Positions 7,919-15,888 of a stretch of 64,000 nt of DNA are shown in pieces. The number at the start of each line of letters is the position of its first letter. The first letter of the stretch is position 1. The position numbers and the translations under genes are program-made. Origin of the DNA: a candidate division KSB1 bacterium (GTDB lineage: Bacteria; Zhuqueibacterota; Zhuqueibacteria; JANLFK01; Oleimicrobiaceae); the NCBI GenBank assembly GCA_024655945.1, contig JANLFK010000009.1, positions 1 to 64,000 on the forward strand, in the 5' to 3' direction. Below the pieces are notes generated by a model. That model had not been told where the DNA came from and did no database searches. It was given only the letters and a program-made list of their open reading frames with translations.

Positions 7919-10900
7919 ATGAGGAGCCGATTCGGCATAGTGGCAGCGCTGCTGGTGGTAGGAGCGCTGGCAATGGCGGACAGGGCGCAGGCGCAGAGCG
8001 GCCGTCAGTACCGTCGCGACGCGGTGATGCGCGGCAACCTGGTGAAGACGGTCTTTGGCAATTGGGGCGTCATCGGACAGCCGGCGCAAAGAGGGAAACG
8101 CGGGGCCTGGATCTACGACGACAACGGCTATATCGGTGACGTGAGCCCGTTGGTGGGCGCCGAGGTTGTTGCCCAGGGCAAGACGTTCCATTCGGTGGTC
8201 GTCTGTCCAGTGGACCGGCCCACCACGCAACACGAGCTATCGCCTTCCGGCACCTACTGGGGGTTCGAGCCGGTGGCCGGGTACTTCAACGAGTACTCGC
8301 AAGGTGTCGCGCTCTACAGCGACCCCCGCTCGTGGCCGCCGGTGTGGCCAGACAAAATGAATGACCCCTTCGACCCCGGCTGGCCAGGCTCGTGGAACGG
8401 TTTTTTTGGCAAGACAACCACGGCCTCGGAAGAGTGCTTCTTTGTGCTGGATGACCAGAACGACGAGGAGTTCAACGTCGCGCAGTACAACCGCTGGGGC
8501 GTGGCCTTCAAGCCGGACGCGCGCAACCCCAATCGCAACGGCCTGGGCCTGCAGGTGAAAGTGCGCGGCATGCAGTGGTCGGACTTTTTGGCCCAGGACT
8601 GTATCTTTTGGCTCTACGAGATTACCAACACCAGCACCACCGACTACAGCAAGGTCGTCTTCGGCATGTTGGTGGGCACTTATGTGGGCGTCACTTCAAC
8701 AGAAGATTATCGCGAATATGATGACGACTACTCGTTCTTCGATGTGGAGAAGGACCTCACCTACACGGCGGACTTTGATGATGATTGCAGCCGAAACCCA
8801 CGTTGGACCGGGCCGGTGGGAGTGGTCGGCTATGCTTTTCTCGAAAGCCCAGGCAACGGATACGACGGCATCGACAACGACGGTGACGCCGACCAGCATC
8901 CGTTCATCCCAGCCACTGGGCCGTTCTTTGTGCAGGCCGACTTTCAAAAGCGCGTCATCCGCGCGGGCGACAAGGTGGTGGTGATCGACGACGACTACCA
9001 TCGCACGGTGGTAACGGTACCCCCGCGCGATACCACCTTCGTCACACGCGGCGCCGCCAGAGGGGTGCCCTACCTGGTGCAGGTCAAGCCAGGCGTGACC
9101 GAGCTGGTGGAAGGCAATGTGGTCATCCAGGACGGCTTGGAGGTGGTCAACCCAAATGCCTACGATGGCATTGACAACGACCTCGATGGGCTGATCGACG
9201 AGAACTACTACCTACACTACTACCAGATTCGCAAGGATCGCACGGGCAAGGTGCTCATCGACCGCTTCAATCCGGTGCGGCACAAAGACTACATCACCGG
9301 CTTGGGCCTGAACGACCCCCTCATCGATGAGAAGCGGGACGATGGCATCGACAACGATGGCGATTGGAATGCCGAATATGACGATGTAGGAGCCGATGGG
9401 GTACCAGGCACTAACGATCCGGGCGAGGGCGATGGCCGGCCGACTCCTGGCGAGCCGAATTTCGACCAGACCGACGTGGATGAGTCTGACCAGATCGGCC
9501 TGACGAGCTTTGAGTACTTCACGCCTGCCCGTGCTTTCTCCATGGCTGACGACGAGGACCTCTGGCGGCGCCTGGCACCCGGCTATTTTGAAGTCCCCTC
9601 CTCGATCGTGAACAACAAACCGGAGCGGGGCGAAGACGGCGACTTTATCTACGGCTCCGGCTACTTCCCCCTGCGCGCGGGTGAGACGCAGCGTTTCTCA
9701 CTGGCGCTGGTCTACGGAGAGGGAGGCGGCCCGCAGGTGGACATCGCTGACCTGCTGAAGAACCGCGAGACGGTGCAAAAGATCTACAACAGCGACTACC
9801 GTTTTCCGCCGCCACCGGAGAAGCCCATGCTCACCGTGGTCCCAGGCGACGGGAAAGTCACCCTCTACTGGGACCGGCGCGCCGAAGAGTCCGTAGACCC
9901 GGTGCTAAAGGTGAAGGACTTTGAGGGGTACAAGATCTACCGCGCCACCGACCACAACTTCAACGAGGTGTTCGGCGTCACCGATGCGGACGGCCGACCC
10001 ATCCAGTACAAGCCCATTGCGCAGTTTGACCTGAAGAACGGCATCAAAGGCTACTTCCGCGGAAGTGCAGAGCTCTTCCAGCAGAGCCATGGCGCCTCCT
10101 TCTACCTGGGCAACGATACCGGCCTCGAGCACAGCTACGTGGACTATGACGTGGAAAACGGGCGGCGCTACTTCTACGCCGTGGTGGCCTACGACCGGGG
10201 CGATGAGACTTTAGACATCTTCCCGAAAGAGAACGACAAACGCATCGATGTGTTGCCCTCCGGTGAGGTGCGGACCTATCGCAACACGGCGGTGGCCATC
10301 CCCAATGCAGCGGTGGCAGGCTATGTTCCCCCGCAGGGGAGTATGCTGGTGCCGCCGCTGTCCAGCGTCGGTACTGGCAAGCTCTTCTACGTGGTCGTCG
10401 ACGAGCAGGCACAGACCGGGCACACCTACCGCGTTGAGTTCCTGGACACGGGGAACGACGGCGTCGACAACGATGGCGACTGGAATGCGCTCACCGATGA
10501 TGTGGGTTCCGACGGCAAGCCGAACACCGACGATCCCGATGGCACAGAGGGCAATGGGCTGCCTGACCCGGGCGAACCTAATGTCGACGCCCGGGACCCC
10601 GAAGAGTATTTCGTGCCCACCACCACCTTCTACTCGGTGCAGAAGGTGACTCCCGTGACGAGCACCTTTGTGGCGCGCGACACGTTCTCGGTGGCGTTGC
10701 CCAACACGCACCTTGTTGCCGGGACGATTGTGGTCAAGGACGGCAGCGGCAGGGAGGTCGCACCATCGAAGTACGAGCTGGACCTTGTACGCGGCCGCAT
10801 TCGTGGACGCCAGTCAGGCGACTTGCTTTATGGAGAAGCCTATTCTGTTACCTACCAGTACCATCCGGTCTATCGCAGCCCGTTCATCGAGGGCAGCCCG

Positions 10901-11782
10901 TGGGTCGGCGAGACCAAGGACACCGACATCTTCGACGGCGTGCGCTTAGCGTTCAACAATGATTGGAGGGTGAGGCTGGACACGCTCGCTTCCCGCTGGA
11001 GTCACCCGGAGAAGGGATACAACTTCAAGCTGACCATTGTCGACACCTACTTTGGGGTGGAGAGGCTCATGGGCTACTGGCACCCGGCGGACTACCGCAT
11101 CGAGTTCGCCGATGGGGTAATTGACACCTCGCTGGGTATCCCCAAGTATTACGTCGATCCCATCCCGGTGAACTTTAAGGTGTACAACCTCACCGATGGG
11201 CGCTACATCGACTTTGTGTTTGTCGACATGAACGGCGACGGCAAACTGACGCCCTTTGACGAGCTTATCCTTGTCGAAAACGGCCTGCAGGGGGAACAGC
11301 TGTACACTTACGACATCACCTTCACGAGCCGCACCGGCCAGGCTTTCGTCTACGGCGCCGGGGACACACTGACCATCGTGACCAGGAAGCCATTCCGGGC
11401 AGGAGATGTTTTCGAGTTCACCACGGAACGGCCCGAGCTGAGTGCTGAGCAGGCGGCGCGGGAGTTGGAACGGGTGAAGGTGGTGCCAAACCCGTACGTG
11501 GTCGCCACTGCCCATGAGCTTCCCTTGCCGCCGGCAGTGGTCAGTGGGCGCGGTGAGCGGAAGATGGACTTTATCCACTTGCCGGCGCGGGCCAAGGTGC
11601 ACATCTTCACCTCCCGTGGTGAGCACGTGGTCACGTTGGAGCACGACGGCAACATCCACGATGGGGCCGTGTCGTGGAATCTCAAGACCAAGGAGAACCT
11701 GGACGTAGCCGCGGGCATCTACTTTTACGTGGTCGAGTCCCCTGTTGGCAAAAAGACGGGCAAGATTGCGATTATCAAGTAG
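7919..11782 (+). CDS. Large secreted partner protein with FN3-like segment and VPNPY C-terminal domain, module 1
   Basis: About 1,287 residues. ATG 7919 is preferred to GTG 7913 because GGAGAG lies 5 bases upstream. A signal peptide ends near DRAQAQ. No lipobox is present. The N-terminal half shares blocks with the paralogue at 18404 (SDPRSWP, FFVLDDQNDEEF, FWLYEITNTS). DGIDNDGD-type acidic repeats occur near nt 8870, 9170, 9345 and 10460, resembling calcium-binding loops. An FN3-like segment lies around nt 9820-10210 (DGKVTLYWDRRAEESVDP). The C-terminus (VKVVPNPYVV to KKTGKIAIIK) resembles a T9SS-type sorting domain. It follows the receptor by 27 bases and precedes the PorV-like gene. I do not recognise a named family; a surface glycan-binding role replacing SusD is only a hypothesis. 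Confidence 0.7.
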   Translation: MRSRFGIVAALLVVGALAMADRAQAQSGRQYRRDAVMRGNLVKTVFGNWGVIGQPAQRGKRGAWIYDDNGYIGDVSPLVGAEVVAQGKTFHSVVVCPVDRPTTQHELSPSGTYWGFEPVAGYFNEYSQGVALYSDPRSWPPVWPDKMNDPFDPGWPGSWNGFFGKTTTASEECFFVLDDQNDEEFNVAQYNRWGVAFKPDARNPNRNGLGLQVKVRGMQWSDFLAQDCIFWLYEITNTSTTDYSKVVFGMLVGTYVGVTSTEDYREYDDDYSFFDVEKDLTYTADFDDDCSRNPRWTGPVGVVGYAFLESPGNGYDGIDNDGDADQHPFIPATGPFFVQADFQKRVIRAGDKVVVIDDDYHRTVVTVPPRDTTFVTRGAARGVPYLVQVKPGVTELVEGNVVIQDGLEVVNPNAYDGIDNDLDGLIDENYYLHYYQIRKDRTGKVLIDRFNPVRHKDYITGLGLNDPLIDEKRDDGIDNDGDWNAEYDDVGADGVPGTNDPGEGDGRPTPGEPNFDQTDVDESDQIGLTSFEYFTPARAFSMADDEDLWRRLAPGYFEVPSSIVNNKPERGEDGDFIYGSGYFPLRAGETQRFSLALVYGEGGGPQVDIADLLKNRETVQKIYNSDYRFPPPPEKPMLTVVPGDGKVTLYWDRRAEESVDPVLKVKDFEGYKIYRATDHNFNEVFGVTDADGRPIQYKPIAQFDLKNGIKGYFRGSAELFQQSHGASFYLGNDTGLEHSYVDYDVENGRRYFYAVVAYDRGDETLDIFPKENDKRIDVLPSGEVRTYRNTAVAIPNAAVAGYVPPQGSMLVPPLSSVGTGKLFYVVVDEQAQTGHTYRVEFLDTGNDGVDNDGDWNALTDDVGSDGKPNTDDPDGTEGNGLPDPGEPNVDARDPEEYFVPTTTFYSVQKVTPVTSTFVARDTFSVALPNTHLVAGTIVVKDGSGREVAPSKYELDLVRGRIRGRQSGDLLYGEAYSVTYQYHPVYRSPFIEGSPWVGETKDTDIFDGVRLAFNNDWRVRLDTLASRWSHPEKGYNFKLTIVDTYFGVERLMGYWHPADYRIEFADGVIDTSLGIPKYYVDPIPVNFKVYNLTDGRYIDFVFVDMNGDGKLTPFDELILVENGLQGEQLYTYDITFTSRTGQAFVYGAGDTLTIVTRKPFRAGDVFEFTTERPELSAEQAARELERVKVVPNPYVVATAHELPLPPAVVSGRGERKMDFIHLPARAKVHIFTSRGEHVVTLEHDGNIHDGAVSWNLKTKENLDVAAGIYFYVVESPVGKKTGKIAIIK

Positions 11783-11817
11783 CGCCCATTCACTCTGGTC
11801 ATAAGCAGGAGTGAACA

Positions 11818-12843
11818 ATGCGAGTGGCACGTAGTGCGTGGTTGATAGGCGTGGCAGCCCTGGCGTTGGCTGCGACAGGTACGACATGGGCCCAGACGAA
11901 AGTGGGGACCACTGCGGTGCCCTTCTTGGGCATCAGTGTGGGCCCGCGGGCGACCGGGATGGGTGGCGCCTTTGCCGCCGTGAGCAACGATGCGACAGGC
12001 CTGCACTACAACCCCGGCGCCCTTTCCCAAATGCCCAATTCGCAACTGGTGGTGGCGCACACCCGCTGGCTATTGGGCACCAACCTCAATTGGGTAGGCC
12101 TGAGCCTCAAGCTGGATGCCGACAATGCCATTGGCCTGAGCTTCACCCATCTCGACTACGGAGAGGAGGAGGTGACCACGGTCTACCTGCCGGAGGGGAC
12201 AGGCGAGCGCTGGGGGGCAACCGACATGGCTGCCGCACTGAGCTACTGCCGGAACCTCACCGATCGCTTTTCCATTGGCGGCAGCGTGAAGTACATCCAG
12301 CAGAAGCTGTGGAACGAAACGGCCAGCGCGCTCGCCTTGGATGTAGGGCTCCTGTTTGTCACGCAGTTCAAAGACCTCAGGCTGGGGATGAGCATCAGCA
12401 ACTTTGGCACGGATATGCGCCACGACGGCCGCGACCTCCTGCACAGGGTTGACCTGGACCCCGAGCACATCGGACACAACGAAACCATCGTGGGCAAGCT
12501 CAAGACCGAGAGTTGGCCTCTGCCGCTGTTTTTCCGCGTCGGTCTGGCCATGGACGTGCTTCGCCAACAGAACTACCGTCTCACCGTGGCGGCCGATGCC
12601 TTCAGGCCGAGCGACAACACCGAAACGGTGAACGTGGGCGCGGAGTTCGAGCTGTTCAGGCTGCTGACCGTGCGCGGCGGTTACAAATCCCTGTTCAGAA
12701 GCAGCAGCGAAGAGGGGTTGACTGCCGGCGTGGGGGTGCGCCTGGCGCTGGACCCAAGGCTGGCCTGGCAGTTTGACTACACCTTCGCGGACTTTGGGCT
12801 TTTTGAGCCGGTGCACATGGTTGGCGCCTCGGTCACCTTCTAA
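11818..12843 (+). CDS. PorV/UPF0164-like outer-membrane protein, module 1
   Basis: A 341-residue protein with a signal peptide ending at TTWAQT. The N-terminal block (VGPRATGMGGAFAAVSNDATGLHYNPGALSQ) is typical of the PorV/PorQ (UPF0164) family of FadL-like beta-barrels. The rest is alternating beta strands ending in an aromatic residue (GASVTF), as expected for an outer-membrane barrel. In T9SS bacteria PorV shuttles CTD cargo from the translocon to the attachment machinery. Placement between two genes for T9SS-tailed proteins fits a dedicated shuttle. The equivalent in module 2 is the same length. Confidence 0.8.
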   Translation: MRVARSAWLIGVAALALAATGTTWAQTKVGTTAVPFLGISVGPRATGMGGAFAAVSNDATGLHYNPGALSQMPNSQLVVAHTRWLLGTNLNWVGLSLKLDADNAIGLSFTHLDYGEEEVTTVYLPEGTGERWGATDMAAALSYCRNLTDRFSIGGSVKYIQQKLWNETASALALDVGLLFVTQFKDLRLGMSISNFGTDMRHDGRDLLHRVDLDPEHIGHNETIVGKLKTESWPLPLFFRVGLAMDVLRQQNYRLTVAADAFRPSDNTETVNVGAEFELFRLLTVRGGYKSLFRSSSEEGLTAGVGVRLALDPRLAWQFDYTFADFGLFEPVHMVGASVTF

Positions 12844-13073
12844 GGGGGGGCGATCTCACGAAGGACAGAATGACGGGGTATCTGGCCGAGGGAGGAGCAG
12901 TAAGGCGACGGGAAAGGAGGTGATGCAGGGGGGGCGTGGGGTGACATTGGTTGGGCTTCTTGAAGACGCACACGCGCGGCCCTTTGTGAAGGCGGCGTTG
13001 TGTGTCGGCAGACGCGGTGTGCGCTCGGGTTATTCCCCGGGCACGAAGGATGGAAAAAGCAAAGAGGTGGAAC
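12844..13073. other. 230-bp leader with a 12-base anti-Shine-Dalgarno complement
   Basis: The space between the PorV-like gene and the next start is unusually long for this operon. AAAGGAGGTGAT at 12913-12924 perfectly complements the conserved 3' end of 16S rRNA. It lies about 150 bases before the real start, which has its own GAGGTGG. A short frame begins at the ATG right after it (12923) and runs to 13084, overlapping the next start, but the spacing is too tight for normal initiation. No strong terminator or promoter was seen. Confidence 0.45.
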
Positions 13074-15608
13074 ATGACACGTAGCAGAACGCTTGCCTTG
13101 TTGGCGCTGGCGGTAGTGTTGCCGTTGGTGAGTGGTTGCTTCACCATTCTCAGCGTTGACCAGGTCACAACGGCCACCACTGGCTCCAAGATTGTGGCCA
13201 CCATCGAGGTGCGTACCGAGGGCACCGATGCCAATCCGCATCATGGCATCTTTGCGGTGTTGGTGCCCAACGACTGGACCGTTGACTCGGTGTACTATTC
13301 TGGCGACTTTGGTCCCGACTATGCGACCTATCTACCCGCAGATGTAGCTGACGGCGACCCGGGTGGCCAAGTGGACTACTGGGAGCCGGCTCTTGAGCAA
13401 AACTTCCCAAGCGGGCCGGATATGAAGTGGGTGGTTTACCAGGGGAACAACGCCTATCCGTCGAACCTGGACACCGGGTATGTCGACGTGACGGTGGAAA
13501 TGACCGTCGGCAGGAGCTCTGGTAACTTCAACATTGGCTACTTCGTCACCAATGCGGCGCTTGACTTTTCCGACCGCAGCTACTATGACATCAAGCTGGA
13601 TAACCCCATCCGGGTGACAAGCGGCGGCCCTGTGCGTGTCACTTTTGTGGCGAACACGGCGACGGTGCCGGACACGTTGGGGCCGAGCTCGACGGTGCAG
13701 GTGCGAGGCAGTGGTGGGCCGTTGACGTGGAGTGGGGCATCGCCGGTGTTTTTGCAGAATGTGGGTGGCGACTACTGGAAGGGGACGGCGGAGTTCACTC
13801 CTGGGGAGCGGGTGGAGTTTAAGTTTTACACCAATGCGCACGACACGGTGTATGGGGGAGCGGAGTGGGAGCACCAGGGTTGGGAGGGGGATGTGGCGAC
13901 CGGCAATCGGGTGTTGGTGGTGGGGGATGCGGACACGACCTTGCCGTTGCAGTTTGTGAATGGCTGGTTGTGGGGTGCGGAGCAGTATGCGCGGCCGTGG
14001 GTAGAGGAGCCGAACAGTTTTGTGGTATGGGTGCGGGTGAATGTGCAGGGGTGGGAGGATTTCAACCCGGCGGCGCAGGTGATAGGGTTGCGGGGTTCGA
14101 ACAATGTGGATTGGGGTCAGACGGGTGAGATTTCGTGGGGGCGGACGTATCCGTTGGTGCGGGAGAGCGACCATGTGAACATGGGTTCTCGGCAGTACAG
14201 TGGGGGGTATTTCTACAGTGGTGCGGTGCATGTGCCGGATCAGTATGCGGGGCATGGGATAGAGTTCAAGGTGGTGGTGCACCGTGCGGGTGCGGCGTTG
14301 GATGAGGATTGGGGCAATTTGGTGTACAATCCGAGTTTGCAGAATCACGTGGACTTGAGTGGGGTGGACACGACGGTGCACTGGTTTTGGTTTGACAACA
14401 AGCGGCCGCGCGCGGTGGAGCATCGGGATCAGGTGGTGGTGACGTGGGTAGCGGATTTGGGGCAGGCGATTGCGAATTTTGGTTTTGCGCATGGGGACAC
14501 GTTGTTGGTGCGCTCGGGGTATTTTGGCACGGCGGCGGGGGTGCGCACGGTGCAGATGCGGCGGCTTGGGTTTACCTCGCGCTACACGGCCACCGACACG
14601 GTGGTGGCCACGATAGGGGGGAAGTTGGACTACCAGTACTACAAGGTGAAGAAGGGGATAGAGTATCGTGAGATTTACTATAACTTTTACTATGCTGGGG
14701 AGACGGTGGGGGAGGCGGAGCGGCGGGTGGTGGATCCGATAGGGGGGGCGGTCATCACGGTGGAGGATGTGGTGGCCAGCAAGTCGGACATACACCGGAT
14801 GCCGTTGTTCCGGAACACGGCGGTGGTGGCGCGGCCGGTGACGGTGACGTTCACCTGTGATGCGCGGCCTGCGGTGTACCAGGTGTTGGCGGGGAGCACG
14901 TTGCGGGACATTCAGGGGACCTTGCATGTGACCTCAGCCGATCAGGTGGTGGCGTGGGGTTTGGCGATGAACGGGCCGGCCACGGGAGACTGGGGTACCT
15001 GGGGTGCGGGCTTGATGGCGGATCCGGCGCACCGCATGTACGATGACGGCACGCATGGTGACCTGGTGGCGGGGGACACGGTGTACACGTTGGTGTGCTT
15101 TTACTCGCCTGATTCGAACGATGTGGTGGGTCAGGAGTTCAAGTTTGGGGTAGGGGGAGGCGACAATGAGGGTGGTTATGGGAACAACCACATCGAGAAC
15201 ATCGACGACAGTGTGCCGGCTTCCATGGTTGCGTCGCAGTTTGGCAGCATTGATCCGGTGTTTTACAGTGCGTGGGATTATGACAATCAGCGGCCGAGGA
15301 CGGGGGTGGAGGTGGTGAGTCGGGAGGTGCCGAGGGAGTATCGGTTGGGCAACTACCCGAACCCGTTCAATCCGGAGACGGAGGTGCGGTACGAGGTGGC
15401 ACGGGCGGGGCGCGTGCGGGTGGAGGTGTACAACCTGCTTGGGGTGCGGATAGCGCGTTTGGTGGATGAGGAGCAGATGCCCGGGACCTACCGTGTGCGG
15501 TGGGACGGCCGCGATGAGCTGGGACGCCAGGTGGTTTCCGGGGTGTATGTGTGTCGGCTGGTGGCTGGTGAGGTGGTGAAGACGGCCAAGATGGTGTTGG
15601 TGCGCTAA
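13074..15608 (+). CDS. Surface lipoprotein with starch-binding-like repeats and T9SS domain, module 1
   Basis: About 844 residues from ATG 13074, which has GAGGTGG upstream. The signal peptide ends in a lipobox, LVSGC, giving a lipid-anchored Cys. Residues from about 20 to 185 (SVDQVTTATTGSKIVATIEV) look like the DUF4961-type domain found near SusCD operons. From codon VRVTF at nt 13632 to the stop, the protein is the shared duplicated module: a CBM-like beta domain (VQVRGSGGPLTWSG, FKFYTNAHDTVYGG), further beta domains, and a T9SS sorting domain (YPNPFNPETEV to KMVLVR). A lipobox together with a T9SS tail is odd. A SusE/F-like glycan-binding role is inferred from context. A terminator-like hairpin follows. 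Confidence 0.75.
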   Translation: MTRSRTLALLALAVVLPLVSGCFTILSVDQVTTATTGSKIVATIEVRTEGTDANPHHGIFAVLVPNDWTVDSVYYSGDFGPDYATYLPADVADGDPGGQVDYWEPALEQNFPSGPDMKWVVYQGNNAYPSNLDTGYVDVTVEMTVGRSSGNFNIGYFVTNAALDFSDRSYYDIKLDNPIRVTSGGPVRVTFVANTATVPDTLGPSSTVQVRGSGGPLTWSGASPVFLQNVGGDYWKGTAEFTPGERVEFKFYTNAHDTVYGGAEWEHQGWEGDVATGNRVLVVGDADTTLPLQFVNGWLWGAEQYARPWVEEPNSFVVWVRVNVQGWEDFNPAAQVIGLRGSNNVDWGQTGEISWGRTYPLVRESDHVNMGSRQYSGGYFYSGAVHVPDQYAGHGIEFKVVVHRAGAALDEDWGNLVYNPSLQNHVDLSGVDTTVHWFWFDNKRPRAVEHRDQVVVTWVADLGQAIANFGFAHGDTLLVRSGYFGTAAGVRTVQMRRLGFTSRYTATDTVVATIGGKLDYQYYKVKKGIEYREIYYNFYYAGETVGEAERRVVDPIGGAVITVEDVVASKSDIHRMPLFRNTAVVARPVTVTFTCDARPAVYQVLAGSTLRDIQGTLHVTSADQVVAWGLAMNGPATGDWGTWGAGLMADPAHRMYDDGTHGDLVAGDTVYTLVCFYSPDSNDVVGQEFKFGVGGGDNEGGYGNNHIENIDDSVPASMVASQFGSIDPVFYSAWDYDNQRPRTGVEVVSREVPREYRLGNYPNPFNPETEVRYEVARAGRVRVEVYNLLGVRIARLVDEEQMPGTYRVRWDGRDELGRQVVSGVYVCRLVAGEVVKTAKMVLVR

Positions 15609-15672
15609 GGGGCCGCTGCTCACCAGCAACGCATGAAGACCCGAGGGGAGAAGGCCCATGGCTTTCTCCCCT
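13632..15672 (+). repeat. Long direct repeat, copy 1 (2,041 bp)
   Basis: Matches 23331-25371 at a constant offset of 9,699 bases. It runs from GTGCGTGTCACT through the stop codon and the following hairpin. In the line-by-line reading I saw one substitution (GCC versus ACC, Ala/Thr near the C-terminus). Sequences outside both ends are unrelated. Confidence 0.95.
15645..15671 (+). terminator. Strong hairpin after module 1
   Basis: GGGGAGAAGGCC and GGCTTTCTCCCC form a 12-bp stem (one G-T pair) around the loop CAT. No T-run follows, so it may stabilise the mRNA 3' end or act with Rho rather than terminate alone. It lies inside the repeated segment. Confidence 0.6.
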
Positions 15673-15775
15673 GGGCCTGGTTGAGTGTGTCGCTGGGGGC
15701 ATCGTCCGCGCTTTCCGAACGAATTCCGATATGCATCCTCGGGGCGCGGTCAGGCCGTGAGAGCAAGAATCGTAC

Positions 15776-15804
15776 TTGACAATTCAGGGGAATGTGGCTA
15801 TATT
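15776..15804 (+). promoter_or_regulatory. Near-consensus sigma70 promoter for module 2
   Basis: TTGACA at 15776-15781 and TATATT at 15799-15804 are separated by 17 bases. The expected transcript leader to ATG 15889 is about 80 bases. This makes module 2 a separate transcription unit from module 1. Confidence 0.8.
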
Positions 15805-15888
15805 GAAGGCGGGCGTTATCGCGCTGCGGCATGACATCGAAGTGAGCGCTTGATTTTTGGGAGCAGTCTCAGTTTTTCTGGAGGAACC

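Noticed and set aside
13332-14927. 531-codon minus-strand open frame rich in His/Arg/Pro (and its copy 22626-24626)
   Set aside because: It mirrors the G-rich codon use of the plus-strand surface protein, has no recognisable domain, and lies fully inside a supported gene.
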